A DNA stretch of 64,000 nt from CALAGB01 sp963713965 (GTDB lineage: Bacteria; Chloroflexota; Chloroflexia; Thermomicrobiales; Thermomicrobiaceae). Below, piece by piece: positions 25,551 through 34,435 of this stretch. The position numbers and the translations under genes are program-made. Under the pieces are notes generated by a model. That model was not told the DNA's origin. It saw only the letters and a list, made by a program, of their open reading frames with translations, and searched no databases. Within the stretch, counting starts at the first letter, position 1. Each line of letters opens with the position of its first letter. The DNA is taken from positions 2,604,001-2,668,000 of the forward strand of contig OY970217.1 in assembly GCA_963713965.1 (NCBI GenBank), read 5' to 3'.

Positions 25551-26732
25551 ATGAGCACGGTTTCGATCTGGCAGGACACGTCGATCTGGGACGGGCGACC
25601 GCATCGACATGAGGAAGCCGACGTCTGCATCGTCGGGGCGGGTATCGTCGGCAGCACATTAGCGACCTTCCTGACGCGGGCCGGTAAGTCGGTCGTCGTA
25701 CTGGACGCGCGTGATGTAGCGTTGGGCGCCTCCGGACGCAACGCCGGGTTCATCGCCACCCTCCTCGAGCCGACCTATCACGAGCAGGTAGAGCAGCTCG
25801 GTGCAGATGCCGCCCGCGAAATTCGTGACCTGGGCATCCGCAACCGCACCATCATCAAGCAATTCCTGGACGATTACGGCGTTTGGTACGAGCAGCACGG
25901 CAGCATGATCTTCGCGGTGAGCGAAGAGGAGCAGCAAGAATTCGTCGACGAAGCCGCGGCGTTGCAGCGAGATGGTTACGCCGTCGAGTTCTTCGATCAC
26001 GACCCGACCAACCACGGCTTCTTCGGCGCCATGTACGAGCCGGGCGATCTGGCCACCCAGCCCTATTGGCTGGTGACTGAGATCATGGCCAACAGCGGCG
26101 CGACGGTCATCCCGAATTGCGCGGTCTGGAGGCTGGAGCCGGGCGCCGATGGAGTGATCGTCCATGGCCAGCGAGCCACCGTGCGTGCCAGTCAGGTGTG
26201 CCTCTGCACCAACGCCTTTTCCCAGGGTCTGCACCCCTATTTCAAAGACCTGGTCGCGCCGAAGCGAGCGCAGATGCTGGCGACGGCGCCGGTTCCGCGT
26301 TTTCTGGACGTGCCGGTCAGCGCCGAATGGGGCTATCAGTATTTCCGGCAGCTGCCGGACGGCCGCTTCCTGATCGGCGGCATGCGCAACAAGTTTCTCG
26401 AGACCGAGGTGGGCTACAACGACGTTGAGATCAACCCTGCCTTGCAGACCGAGCTGGAGCGCTTCGTGGCGAAACACTTCCCCGAACTGAAGGGTGTGCC
26501 TGTGGAGCGTCGCTGGAGCGGGATTCTGGGATTCACGCCGGATCATCTGCCGCTCGTCGGGTCGCTCCCTGACATGCCAGACGTCTATTTCGCGGTCGGC
26601 TTCTCCGGCGAGGGGATGGGAATGGGCGCGGGCACAGCAGAACGCGCCGCCAACCTGATGCTGCACGGTACCGACCCCGGCGTGGTCAGCGCCGGCCGGC
26701 TGACGCGTCGCGCCACGGCGAGCGCCTCATGA
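25551..26732 (+). CDS. FAD-dependent oxidoreductase (DAO family)
   Basis: This 393-residue flavoprotein has the Rossmann FAD motif CIVGAGIVGSTLATFL near the N terminus and the second motif LDARDVALGASGRNAGF. The C-terminal region RWSGILGFTPDHLPLVG and FSGEGMGMGAGTA is typical of glycine, sarcosine or D-amino acid oxidase relatives (DAO family, e.g. gamma-glutamylputrescine oxidase-like). It overlaps the enoyl-CoA hydratase gene by 4 bp (ATGA), which suggests a shared pathway, possibly degradation of an amino-acid-like compound. Confidence 0.9.
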   Translation: MSTVSIWQDTSIWDGRPHRHEEADVCIVGAGIVGSTLATFLTRAGKSVVVLDARDVALGASGRNAGFIATLLEPTYHEQVEQLGADAAREIRDLGIRNRTIIKQFLDDYGVWYEQHGSMIFAVSEEEQQEFVDEAAALQRDGYAVEFFDHDPTNHGFFGAMYEPGDLATQPYWLVTEIMANSGATVIPNCAVWRLEPGADGVIVHGQRATVRASQVCLCTNAFSQGLHPYFKDLVAPKRAQMLATAPVPRFLDVPVSAEWGYQYFRQLPDGRFLIGGMRNKFLETEVGYNDVEINPALQTELERFVAKHFPELKGVPVERRWSGILGFTPDHLPLVGSLPDMPDVYFAVGFSGEGMGMGAGTAERAANLMLHGTDPGVVSAGRLTRRATASAS

Positions 26733-27532
26733 GCAGTTCGGACGCTGCGCCAGAGATTCTGACGGAAACGATCGACGAGGGCACCATTGCCGTCATCACG
26801 TTGAATCGCCCGGCGCGGCACAATGCGCTGACCCTGGCGATGTGGCGGCAGGTTGCCTCCAGCGTCCGCGAATTTGGGGCACAACGCGTGACGCGCGTCA
26901 TCCTGATCCGTGGTGCTGGGGAGCGCGCCTTCGCCTCGGGCGCCGATCTGCACGAGATGGCGACCTACCGCCAGACCCCGGAAGGGGCGGTTGACTATCA
27001 CGTGGCCGTCGAGGAGGCCTTCGCCGCGCTGACGGCGGTCGAGCAGCCGACCATCGCCATGATCCACGGCTACTGCATTGGTGGCGGCTGTGAGTTGGCG
27101 GTGGCGTGCGATCTCCGTATCGCCGATGAGCGCTCGCACTTCGGCATCCCGGCCGCCAAGCTGGGCATCGTCCTTGGTGTTGACGAATTGCGGCGTCTGG
27201 CTAATCTAGTGGGTCTGGCAGGCGCCAAGGAGATCCTCTTCACCGGCCGGCAGTTCGATGCAGATGAGGCACTGCGGATGGGCGTGATCGATCGGGTTGT
27301 GCCTGCTGACGATCTCGAATCGACCGTGCTGGAACTGTCGCGTCAGATCGTGGCTAACGCCTCGATCGCGGTCGGAGCGGCCAAACTGCTGCTGAACGCC
27401 ATCGGACGTGAAGATGCCGCTGACGAAATCGCGGCGCTGCAGCGGGAGTTCGTGGAGCGCGCCGGGAGCAGTGGCGCATCGCGCGAGCGCATCGGTGAGT
27501 TTGTCAGCCGTCGTCCGCGACCGAGCACCTGA
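26729..27532 (+). CDS. Enoyl-CoA hydratase/isomerase family protein
   Basis: This crotonase-fold protein has 267 residues. The CoA-binding segment is AVITLNRPARHNALT, the oxyanion region is RAFASGADLHEMA, and the second oxyanion-loop is HGYCIGGGCELAVACDLRIADE. Catalytic glutamates of the classical hydratase would lie near GIPAAKLGIVLG and here are not obvious, so isomerase, hydrolase or hydratase activity are all possible. It is coupled to the FAD oxidoreductase upstream. Confidence 0.92.
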   Translation: MSSSDAAPEILTETIDEGTIAVITLNRPARHNALTLAMWRQVASSVREFGAQRVTRVILIRGAGERAFASGADLHEMATYRQTPEGAVDYHVAVEEAFAALTAVEQPTIAMIHGYCIGGGCELAVACDLRIADERSHFGIPAAKLGIVLGVDELRRLANLVGLAGAKEILFTGRQFDADEALRMGVIDRVVPADDLESTVLELSRQIVANASIAVGAAKLLLNAIGREDAADEIAALQREFVERAGSSGASRERIGEFVSRRPRPST

Positions 27533-27541
27533 GGCGACCCG

Positions 27542-28462
27542 ATGGGCACCATTTGGTCCAGATTGCGACCGGGTCGAAAGAGCCGATCCACATCCTCGCC
27601 GCCACTGATCCTCTTCTTCAACCCAGACTGGCTGGCACTGCCCTCTGAAGGACCGATCGGCGGTGGCTGCTGCCAGCTCACCTTTGACCGCGAGCGGTAT
27701 GACGACGCAGACGCCGTCATATTTCACATCCCGTCGCTGCCTAAGCCGATGTACGCGGTCAAACGACCAGGACAACGCTGGGTGGCCATGTCGATGGAGA
27801 GTGATGTCAATTATCCCGCGCTGCGCGACGAATCCTTCATGGCTTGGTTCGACGTGACCATGACCTACCGGCTCGATTCAGACGTGCCCTCTCCCTATCT
27901 CAACCTGGCGATCGCCGAGGCCATGACCACTCCGCCAAAGCCCAAGACGGAGCCTGTCCCGGCGGTCTACATCGCCTCGAACGCGCGCGATCACAGCGGC
28001 CGCAACGCATATGTGAGCGAGCTGATGCGATACATGCCGGTCGATTCCTACGGCAAATGCCTGCAGAATCGCACGTTCGTCGAGGATCGCGGCCAAACAA
28101 CCAAATTGGATACGATCACCGCCTATCGCTTCACATTGGCATTCGAGAATTCGATCAGCCACGATTACGTGACGGAGAAATTCTTCGAGCCGTTGATGGT
28201 CGGCTCAGTTCCCGTCTATTTCGGCGCGCCCAACGTCGCGGACTTCGCCCCATCCTCTCACTGCTACATCGACGTGCATGATTTCGCCGGACCGGAAGAA
28301 CTCGCCGAGCGCTTGCAACAGCTTGCGGGGGATGATGATGCATACAATCGCTATCTCGACTGGAAGACTGAGCCGTTTCGGACGGAATTCCTTGAGCTGG
28401 TCGAGCGGTTGCGCGTCTCTCCGATGGACAGGCTGGCACGAATCGTTGCGAGCTCAGACTGA
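27542..28462 (+). CDS. Glycosyltransferase family 10 (alpha-1,3-fucosyltransferase-like)
   Basis: This 306-residue GT10 protein carries the family sequences WVAMSMESDVNYPA, VTMTYRLDSDVPSPY, FTLAFENSISHDYVTEKFFEP, MVGSVPVYFGAPNVADFAP and YIDVHDFAGPEELAERL. These are the donor GDP-fucose site and the metal/acceptor regions of alpha-1,3-fucosyltransferases. Its N-terminal region is short and soluble, with no membrane anchor. It is placed 9 bp after the enoyl-CoA hydratase gene but is probably unrelated to it. No fucose-synthesis or other glycosyltransferase gene is visible nearby, so the donor and acceptor are not established. Confidence 0.9.
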   Translation: MGTIWSRLRPGRKSRSTSSPPLILFFNPDWLALPSEGPIGGGCCQLTFDRERYDDADAVIFHIPSLPKPMYAVKRPGQRWVAMSMESDVNYPALRDESFMAWFDVTMTYRLDSDVPSPYLNLAIAEAMTTPPKPKTEPVPAVYIASNARDHSGRNAYVSELMRYMPVDSYGKCLQNRTFVEDRGQTTKLDTITAYRFTLAFENSISHDYVTEKFFEPLMVGSVPVYFGAPNVADFAPSSHCYIDVHDFAGPEELAERLQQLAGDDDAYNRYLDWKTEPFRTEFLELVERLRVSPMDRLARIVASSD

Positions 28463-28574
28463 CGTCGCTCCGAGCGCCTTTTCGACCGCGGCCCTCACCT
28501 GTTGACACCGCTCGCGGAACTGTCGAAGATCGCTCCATTGACTAAAGCACGCGAACAAGGTGCAGAGAGGGAAT

Positions 28575-30524
28575 ATGACCAACCCACTGAGCCCACAAAC
28601 ACTCGTCTACGGCTTCAAGAGCGCCGGAGATCCGCAGATTTCTCCATCGGGAGACCGCATCGTCTATACGCTCTCTAAAGCCGATCCAGAGACGGCGAAG
28701 GTCACGAGCAACCTGTGGATCTGCAACGTCGATGGCGGCGACGCGCGTCAGCTCACCTGGACGGGAGAGCGCAACGGTGGCGGACGCTGGTCGCCGGACG
28801 GCACGTCCATCGCCTTTGTATCCGATCGAGCCGGCAAGGGGGGCGTCTTCCTCCTTGATGCCGCGCAACCCGGTGATGCGCGCGAGTTGACTCACCATGG
28901 CCAGCCGGTACACGATCTCGCCTGGTCGCCGGATGGGTCGTCGATCGCCTATTCGACGACGTTCGACCCAGAGAACCCAGACGAAACAGAGCCGGATGCT
29001 GACGCTCCGGCACCCGTCCGCGTCACGCGGCGCATCGACTACAAGCAGGATGGCCGCGGCTACCTCAACGACAAGCGCACCCACGTCTTCGTCGTCGATG
29101 TGGCGTCGGGCGAACGTCGTCGTGTTACCAAGGAAGCAGTCGATCATTACTTCCCACAGTGGTCGCCGGACGGTAAGACGATTTCGGTTGACATCCCGAA
29201 TCGAAACGGCATGTGCTCGCAGCTGGGATTGGTTTCCGTCGATTCCGGTGACATGAAGCTTGTTGGCCCGGAGCAAGGTACAGTCGGCGCATGGTCCTGG
29301 TCGCCGAGCGGCGATCGCATCATCATCGCCGGAGACACGCAGCAGACGCATCAGCTGGACTTCTTCGTCTACGACGTCAATAGCGGAGAAGTGAAACGCT
29401 TGACCGACGACCTGCCCTCACTTCCAGTGGGTGGTGCCCCGGGTTCGTCGTCCCCCTCGCAGCCCGTCTGGCTCGATGATCGTCAGGTGCTATTCCATGC
29501 CATGCGAGCCGGCGCCAGCGGCCTCAACGTAATCGATGCAGAATCCGGGACGGTCGAGCCGATTCTTGGTTGGCGGGCAGTACTCTCCGGTTTGAGTACC
29601 GATGACGCCCATCATTACGTGGTGCAGGGCTATTCGAGTCTGGACGCGCCGGGCGAGATCTCGGTCATCGACACCAACGACAACAGCGCCCGCATCATCA
29701 CGAACTACAGCAAGGAAACACTGGCTCAATCGCCAGCCGCCAAGTGGGAGCGGTTCGACGTGGAGCGTGGCGGCCTCACCATCGAGGCCTGGCTGCTCAA
29801 GCCGGTCGATTTCGACCCGAACAAGCGTTATCCCGCGGTTCTCGATATCCACGGCGGCCCCAACGGTCACTACGGTTATGGGTTCGACCCGGTGCATCAG
29901 CTCCTCTCGACCAACGGGTTCGTGGTGGTCTACTCCAACCCGCGCGGCTCGAGCTCTTATGGACGCGACTTCACCATGCGCGTGACCGAAGACTGGGGCG
30001 GTGAAGACTACCGGGACCTGATGGCCGTGATGGACAAGGCGGAAGAGCTGCCCTACGTCGATTCCAGCCGCACCGGCGTCTCCGGCTACAGCTACGGCGG
30101 CTACATGACCTCCTGGATCATTGGGCAGACGAACCGATTCCAGGCCTGCTGCTGCGGCGCGCCGTGCTTCGATCTCGAATCGATGTACGGTACCAGCGAC
30201 ATCAGCCACACCTTCGGCGAACAGCAATGGGGCGGCGCGCCGCACGTCTCGAAGGAATGGTACGCCGCGCACTCGCCATCGACCTTCGCGCATCGCGCCA
30301 CGACGCCGACTCTGATCATCCACGGTGAGGCGGACGATCGGTGTCCCATTGGACAGGGCGAGCAGATGTTCGTGGCGCTGAAGAAGGCGGGCTGTGAAGT
30401 GGAGTTCGCTCGCTACCCAGGCGGCTCGCATGGGTTCCGTCGTGCGGGCAACCCGGCGCATCGGGTGGATGTGCTGACGCGCATGCTTGGTTGGTTCAAG
30501 GACCATTTGGGCGAACCGGCGTAG
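28575..30524 (+). CDS. S9 family prolyl oligopeptidase-like serine peptidase
   Basis: This is a 649-residue enzyme. The N-terminal two thirds form a PD40/WD-like beta-propeller, with repeats such as WSPDGTSIAFVSDRAG, LAWSPDGSSIAYST and QWSPDGKTISVD. The C-terminal alpha/beta hydrolase domain has Ser in GYSYGGYMT, Asp in HGEADDRCP and His in GGSHGFRR, the expected catalytic triad. No signal peptide is seen, so it is cytoplasmic. The start at 28575 has AGAGAGGG nearby; five extra residues would be added by an upstream codon. It cleaves short peptides after Pro or Ala in relatives. A hairpin terminator follows. Confidence 0.92.
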   Translation: MTNPLSPQTLVYGFKSAGDPQISPSGDRIVYTLSKADPETAKVTSNLWICNVDGGDARQLTWTGERNGGGRWSPDGTSIAFVSDRAGKGGVFLLDAAQPGDARELTHHGQPVHDLAWSPDGSSIAYSTTFDPENPDETEPDADAPAPVRVTRRIDYKQDGRGYLNDKRTHVFVVDVASGERRRVTKEAVDHYFPQWSPDGKTISVDIPNRNGMCSQLGLVSVDSGDMKLVGPEQGTVGAWSWSPSGDRIIIAGDTQQTHQLDFFVYDVNSGEVKRLTDDLPSLPVGGAPGSSSPSQPVWLDDRQVLFHAMRAGASGLNVIDAESGTVEPILGWRAVLSGLSTDDAHHYVVQGYSSLDAPGEISVIDTNDNSARIITNYSKETLAQSPAAKWERFDVERGGLTIEAWLLKPVDFDPNKRYPAVLDIHGGPNGHYGYGFDPVHQLLSTNGFVVVYSNPRGSSSYGRDFTMRVTEDWGGEDYRDLMAVMDKAEELPYVDSSRTGVSGYSYGGYMTSWIIGQTNRFQACCCGAPCFDLESMYGTSDISHTFGEQQWGGAPHVSKEWYAAHSPSTFAHRATTPTLIIHGEADDRCPIGQGEQMFVALKKAGCEVEFARYPGGSHGFRRAGNPAHRVDVLTRMLGWFKDHLGEPA

Positions 30525-30562
30525 AGCCAATTGCATCATGGATGCGGTTGAAACATCTCCTG

Positions 30563-30589
30563 TACGGGAGCACACAAGGTGCTCCCGTA
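30563..30589 (+). terminator. Hairpin terminator after the S9 peptidase gene
   Basis: TACGGGAGCAC and GTGCTCCCGTA pair perfectly over 11 bp with loop ACAAG. The following AGTCATT is not a long T-run, but the stem is strong. Confidence 0.6.
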
Positions 30590-30688
30590 GTCATTCAGCC
30601 TTGGCATAACTGGAGTACAACATACGCAAGCGTGTACCCGGCTCCCCTACATTCTGTTGGGACCGCTGCACCCAATCTGCGATTCGAT

Positions 30689-31753
30689 TTAGGTACCCGG
30701 ACGCGCAGTTGATTGTTCATGGTATGCCGAAGCTATGGCGGACAGTTGTCGCAAGAAATCCTGTCGCCAGGCAATCGGCTCGAGCATCTCAGCACCTGGG
30801 CCGAGCCAGCGTAAGAGCTCGAAGACGTACTCTTGCCGATCCTCACCAAAAGACATCAACACTGAATCGTCGTCACACCGCGTGAAGGTAGCGTGGCTGT
30901 AATACCAGTCATGCTGGAGGCGCTCAGCCAGCGTCGGTGTGAGTCGCACACGAACAGGCGATTCGCGTGTCCACTGCTTCATCGCCTTCCGTAACCAAGC
31001 GCGACCGAGGAGCTGTCGAACGTCGAACTCGCGATCAAGTTCTACAGGTTCATTGGTCGATGCGATCGAAAGGACCCGATCCGCGCGCCAGAGCCGTGGT
31101 TCGTCGTCGTCGCCGATGCGCACGCCGACTAGATACCAGCGTTGCCGATCGCTGAAGATCGCCAGTGGATCCGCCGTGATCTGGCTGAGACGGTCACGAT
31201 ACGGGGATCGGTAGGTCATCGACACGCGCATGCCGCCAAGGATGCTTTTGAGGAACGTGTCGATGGCAGTCCGCTCGAGTTCGCCCGGCGGGCTCTCGAT
31301 CTCCGAGATCGGTAGATCGGATTGCAGCACCCCCTCCAGGGCGGGTTCCACGCCGATGAAATGATCCGCGTCCGCGAGGAGGTTTGCCAGACGCTCGGGC
31401 ATCGCCGCGACCAATTTACGCTCGGCGCTGTCGAGCGCAGTCGCATACGGCCTGATGCGCATGGCGCGCAGCAAGGTGATCCCCAGTGTGAGCGACACGG
31501 CTTCCTCCACGGTGAAGCCGAGCGCTGGCAGGAAGTAGCCGTCCAGCAGCTTGAACCCACCGGTGCGCCCTCGTTCGGCGTAGATGGGAATGCCGAGCGC
31601 GCTCAAGGCATCGACGTCTCGGTAGATCGTTCGCGCCGAGACTTCGAAGGCAGCGGCCAAATCGGCCGCGCTGACCGCATGGCTGCCCCGCAGTCTCAGC
31701 AGGATCCCGAAGAGGCGATCGCTTCGTTTCATCGTGGTGCCAGTTGCCTCCAT
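30689..31753 (-). CDS. HTH/WYL domain transcriptional regulator (YafY type)
   Basis: This 354-residue regulator has an N-terminal DeoR-like winged helix (KRSDRLFGILLRLRGSHAVSAADLAAAFEVSARTIYRDVDAL in successive parts) and the GIPIYAERGRTGGFKLLDGY wing. The C-terminal half is a WYL domain (RWYLVGVR) plus WCX extension, which binds small effectors or nucleic acid. The start could be at 31753 or at the Met at 31732. It is divergent from an MFS transporter, with a TGACA-TGTCA inverted repeat in between, so it probably controls that transporter. Confidence 0.9.
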   Translation of the reverse strand: MEATGTTMKRSDRLFGILLRLRGSHAVSAADLAAAFEVSARTIYRDVDALSALGIPIYAERGRTGGFKLLDGYFLPALGFTVEEAVSLTLGITLLRAMRIRPYATALDSAERKLVAAMPERLANLLADADHFIGVEPALEGVLQSDLPISEIESPPGELERTAIDTFLKSILGGMRVSMTYRSPYRDRLSQITADPLAIFSDRQRWYLVGVRIGDDDEPRLWRADRVLSIASTNEPVELDREFDVRQLLGRAWLRKAMKQWTRESPVRVRLTPTLAERLQHDWYYSHATFTRCDDDSVLMSFGEDRQEYVFELLRWLGPGAEMLEPIAWRQDFLRQLSAIASAYHEQSTARPGT

Positions 31754-31771
31754 GCTCGCGATTCAAAAACC

Positions 31772-31787
31772 TGACACGCTGCTGTCA
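31772..31787. promoter_or_regulatory. Candidate operator of the WYL regulator
   Basis: The inverted repeat TGACA-CGCTGC-TGTCA lies 18 bp upstream of the regulator start in the divergent region shared with the MFS gene. The assignment is positional. Confidence 0.4.
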
Positions 31788-31846
31788 ACGCTCCTGTGTA
31801 CATTCAACGCTTGAAGCGGGTTTTGGTGAAACGGCCGGGAGAATTC

Positions 31847-33118
31847 ATGTCAGGCGGCTTCGCTCAGCGCTATGGAGACGTGTTCCGTAACACGTCGTTC
31901 CGCACCTTCTGGCTGGGATTCGCACTCTCATCGCTGGGCGATTCGATGACGCGCGTGGCGTTGATCTGGTTCGTCTACCAGCAGACCGGGTCGTCAAAAG
32001 CGCTGGGTCTGTTGTCCGTCTGCTATGTGGGTCCAATCCTTATCGGTGGCCTGATGGCGGGCTCGCTGCTCGACCGCTTCGACCGGCGCAAAGTGATGCT
32101 CGTCGACAACCTGATCCGTGGTAGCGCGGTAGCGACCGTGCCGTTGCTCTACGCAACCGGTAGGCTGGAACTCTGGCACATCTACGCCGTAGCAGCGGTC
32201 TACGGATTCCTCATGATGATTTCGCTCGCCGGAGGGCCGTCGCTTCTTCCTTCGCTCGTCAGCGAGGAACAGCTCATCACGGTCAACGCGCTGGAGATGC
32301 TCGGATTCACGGTCGGCGGTGTGCTCGGACCGGTGCTGGCCGGACTCCTCATCCCGGTCATCGGCGCGCCCAACGTACTGGTAATTGACGCGATCTCGTA
32401 CGCGGTGTTTGCCCTGGCGTTGAGCCGGGTCCGCGTTATCGAACCAACCGAGTCCACAGCATCCTCACAGTCGTCCCCCTACCGTCTCAAAGATGCTTTC
32501 CGTCTGTTGACGTCCAACAGCATCCTGCTCTCGACGACGTTGATGTTCATGACCTACAACATCGGCCAGGGGTTCCTTTTCGTTTGGCTGCCGATCTATG
32601 TCAGCAAAACGCTTGACCATGGCGCGGCCGTATATGGATTGCTGCTGGGCGTCCTGGCCGTGGGAGAGCTCATATCGTCTTTGCTGGCCGGAAGCGTCAG
32701 GTTGCCGCTCACGCTGGGTTCGTCGATCTGTCTTTTCCAACTCTCAGCCGGTCTGGCGCTCTTTCCGCTGGTTATGGGACATCTCTGGATCGCGCTGGTC
32801 GCTGTCACGTTGCATGGGTTCTTCAGCGCTCCACTGACGATTTGGGCGCAGACGCTGCGCATGGCGATCATCCCCGAGCGACTGCGCGGTCGAACCTTTG
32901 CCCTGCTACGCATGCTGATGCAGGGCACAGGACCGGCCGGTGGCGCCGCCGCAGGCTTCCTGCTACCGTTGGTCGGCGTGCGCATGATGATCGCAATGAC
33001 AGGGCTGTTCACCGGATTCCCTGGGCTGATCGGGTCTCAGGTGCGCCAGTTGCGCGAAGGCGGCCGTCCAATGCCCGACGTCCGCGACGACGAGCCGCCT
33101 CTGCAGATGCCCGCATGA
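31847..33118 (+). CDS. MFS transporter
   Basis: This 423-residue major facilitator has about twelve hydrophobic segments. The first loop motif is TSFRTFWLGFALSSLGDSMTRVALIWFVYQ in parts, and the cytoplasmic loop SLLDRFDRRKVMLVDNLIRG carries the MFS motif A-like DRFDRR. This is the MFS_3 (enterobactin exporter-like, EntS) type by layout. The start ATG at 31847 has GGGAG 5 bp upstream; an earlier GTG (31796) would add 17 residues and overlap the operator region. It is divergent from the WYL regulator. Confidence 0.9.
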   Translation: MSGGFAQRYGDVFRNTSFRTFWLGFALSSLGDSMTRVALIWFVYQQTGSSKALGLLSVCYVGPILIGGLMAGSLLDRFDRRKVMLVDNLIRGSAVATVPLLYATGRLELWHIYAVAAVYGFLMMISLAGGPSLLPSLVSEEQLITVNALEMLGFTVGGVLGPVLAGLLIPVIGAPNVLVIDAISYAVFALALSRVRVIEPTESTASSQSSPYRLKDAFRLLTSNSILLSTTLMFMTYNIGQGFLFVWLPIYVSKTLDHGAAVYGLLLGVLAVGELISSLLAGSVRLPLTLGSSICLFQLSAGLALFPLVMGHLWIALVAVTLHGFFSAPLTIWAQTLRMAIIPERLRGRTFALLRMLMQGTGPAGGAAAGFLLPLVGVRMMIAMTGLFTGFPGLIGSQVRQLREGGRPMPDVRDDEPPLQMPA

Positions 33119-33190
33119 ATCAGGCATCCGGACGCGTCGCCAGTCTTGTCAGTGCGACATTCCCGGACCCCTTGAATGGAGAAGAAGTCA

Positions 33191-33700
33191 ATGGTGCATC
33201 CGTTAATCTCGCAGCTGAGGTTCGCTCGTAGCGAGTTTCGGCGATCCCTGGATGGCGTCACGGACGAAGAGGCGCGTAGGCGATTCATGCCGATGAACTG
33301 CATCAGCTGGATGGTTGGGCATATGGCATCCCAGGAGCAGAGCTACTGGTGCGATTTCGCTCAAGGGAAGATCGTTGCTCCACGCGTTAGCGAGTTGACG
33401 GCTCACGGAAAGATCGCGTCTACACCGTCACTCGACGACATGTGGGCCGATTGGACGACGATCACCGAGCAAGCAGATGTCTTTCTTGACGGACTCACCA
33501 GCGATCATCTGAGTGAGTTCTTCACGCTGAACGGAAAGCCGGCCCGCGAAGATATCGGGACGATGCTACAACGCACGATCTATCATTATTGGTTCCACAA
33601 CGGTGAGGCCCAGGGAGTTCGCCAACTTCTCGGGCACACTGATCTTCCGCAGTTTGTCGGCAAGTTTAGTGAGGACGCCCTCTACCGCCGCGAGGGATGA
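33191..33700 (+). CDS. DinB-like / DUF664 family protein
   Basis: This 169-residue helical-bundle protein is metal-binding in relatives. HPLISQLRFARSEFRRSLDGVTDEEARRRFM opens the fold, and CISWMVGHMASQEQSYW supplies the His of the usual His triad. The C-terminal YHYWFHNGEAQGVRQLLGHTDLPQFVG provides the others. The family includes bacillithiol or mycothiol S-transferases and stress proteins. The start at 33191 has GGAGAAG upstream; an in-frame ATG at 33176 is possible. It is 11 bp before the GNAT gene. Confidence 0.82.
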   Translation: MVHPLISQLRFARSEFRRSLDGVTDEEARRRFMPMNCISWMVGHMASQEQSYWCDFAQGKIVAPRVSELTAHGKIASTPSLDDMWADWTTITEQADVFLDGLTSDHLSEFFTLNGKPAREDIGTMLQRTIYHYWFHNGEAQGVRQLLGHTDLPQFVGKFSEDALYRREG

Positions 33701-33711
33701 TCTGAAAAGTG

Positions 33712-34335
33712 ATGGGTGAAGCGAAGCGAACGAACGCGGACGCCGACGCGATTCGCGTCACGCCGTTGACCGCCGACAACTGGGACGCTCTTGAAGCGCT
33801 GTTCGGCCAACGAGGCGCGGTCGGTGGCTGCTGGTGCATGTATTGGCGCCAGACTCGGGCCGAGTACGAGCGGTTCAAGGGCGAGTCCAATCGCGGCGCG
33901 TTTCGCGAGATCGTAGACGCGAGCGGACCGGTCGGGTTACTGGCCTATGACGATGACGAAGCCGTCGGTTGGTGCGCGGTTGCTCCACGCGATGAGTTCT
34001 CCACCCTTAATCGGTCACGGGTGCTCAAACGGGTCGATGACCAGCCGGTCTGGTCGGTCGTCTGCTTCTTCGTGAAGCGTTCACACCGACACCGCGGACT
34101 CACCGTGCAACTCCTGAAAGCCGCCATCGAGTTCGCAGGAAAACATGGCGCGAGCATCCTCGAGGGGTATCCGGTCGAACCACGCAAGCCGGAAATGCCG
34201 CCGGTGTTTGCATTTACGGGCTTGGCGTCGGCGTTCAAGCAGGCCGGCTTCGTGGAGGTCGCGCGGCGCTCGGAAACCCGCCCGATCATGCGCTATCAGA
34301 TCACGAGTTCGTCGGGTGTTGAGGATCTTCGATAG
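33712..34335 (+). CDS. GNAT family N-acetyltransferase
   Basis: This is a 207-residue acetyltransferase (GTG at 33709 or ATG at 33712). The acetyl-CoA P-loop-like region follows VWSVVCFFVKRSHRHRGLTVQLLKAAIEFAGKHGA, which matches motif A with R-x-x-G in place of the classical RxxGxG/A. Before it come GGCWCMYWRQTRAEYERFKG and LLAYDDDEAVGWCAVAPRDEF, as in many uncharacterised single-domain GNATs. The acceptor is unknown. It follows the DinB-like gene by 11 bp, so the two may be co-transcribed. Confidence 0.88.
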   Translation: MGEAKRTNADADAIRVTPLTADNWDALEALFGQRGAVGGCWCMYWRQTRAEYERFKGESNRGAFREIVDASGPVGLLAYDDDEAVGWCAVAPRDEFSTLNRSRVLKRVDDQPVWSVVCFFVKRSHRHRGLTVQLLKAAIEFAGKHGASILEGYPVEPRKPEMPPVFAFTGLASAFKQAGFVEVARRSETRPIMRYQITSSSGVEDLR

Positions 34336-34435
34336 TCTGCTTGAATGTTCACGGAATCCACGGACTTATCGATCCTGGTTCGCCACGGAGGACTGCCCCT
34401 ACGAGTGTCCGCGATTCCTCAGCCTCGTGTTACTT

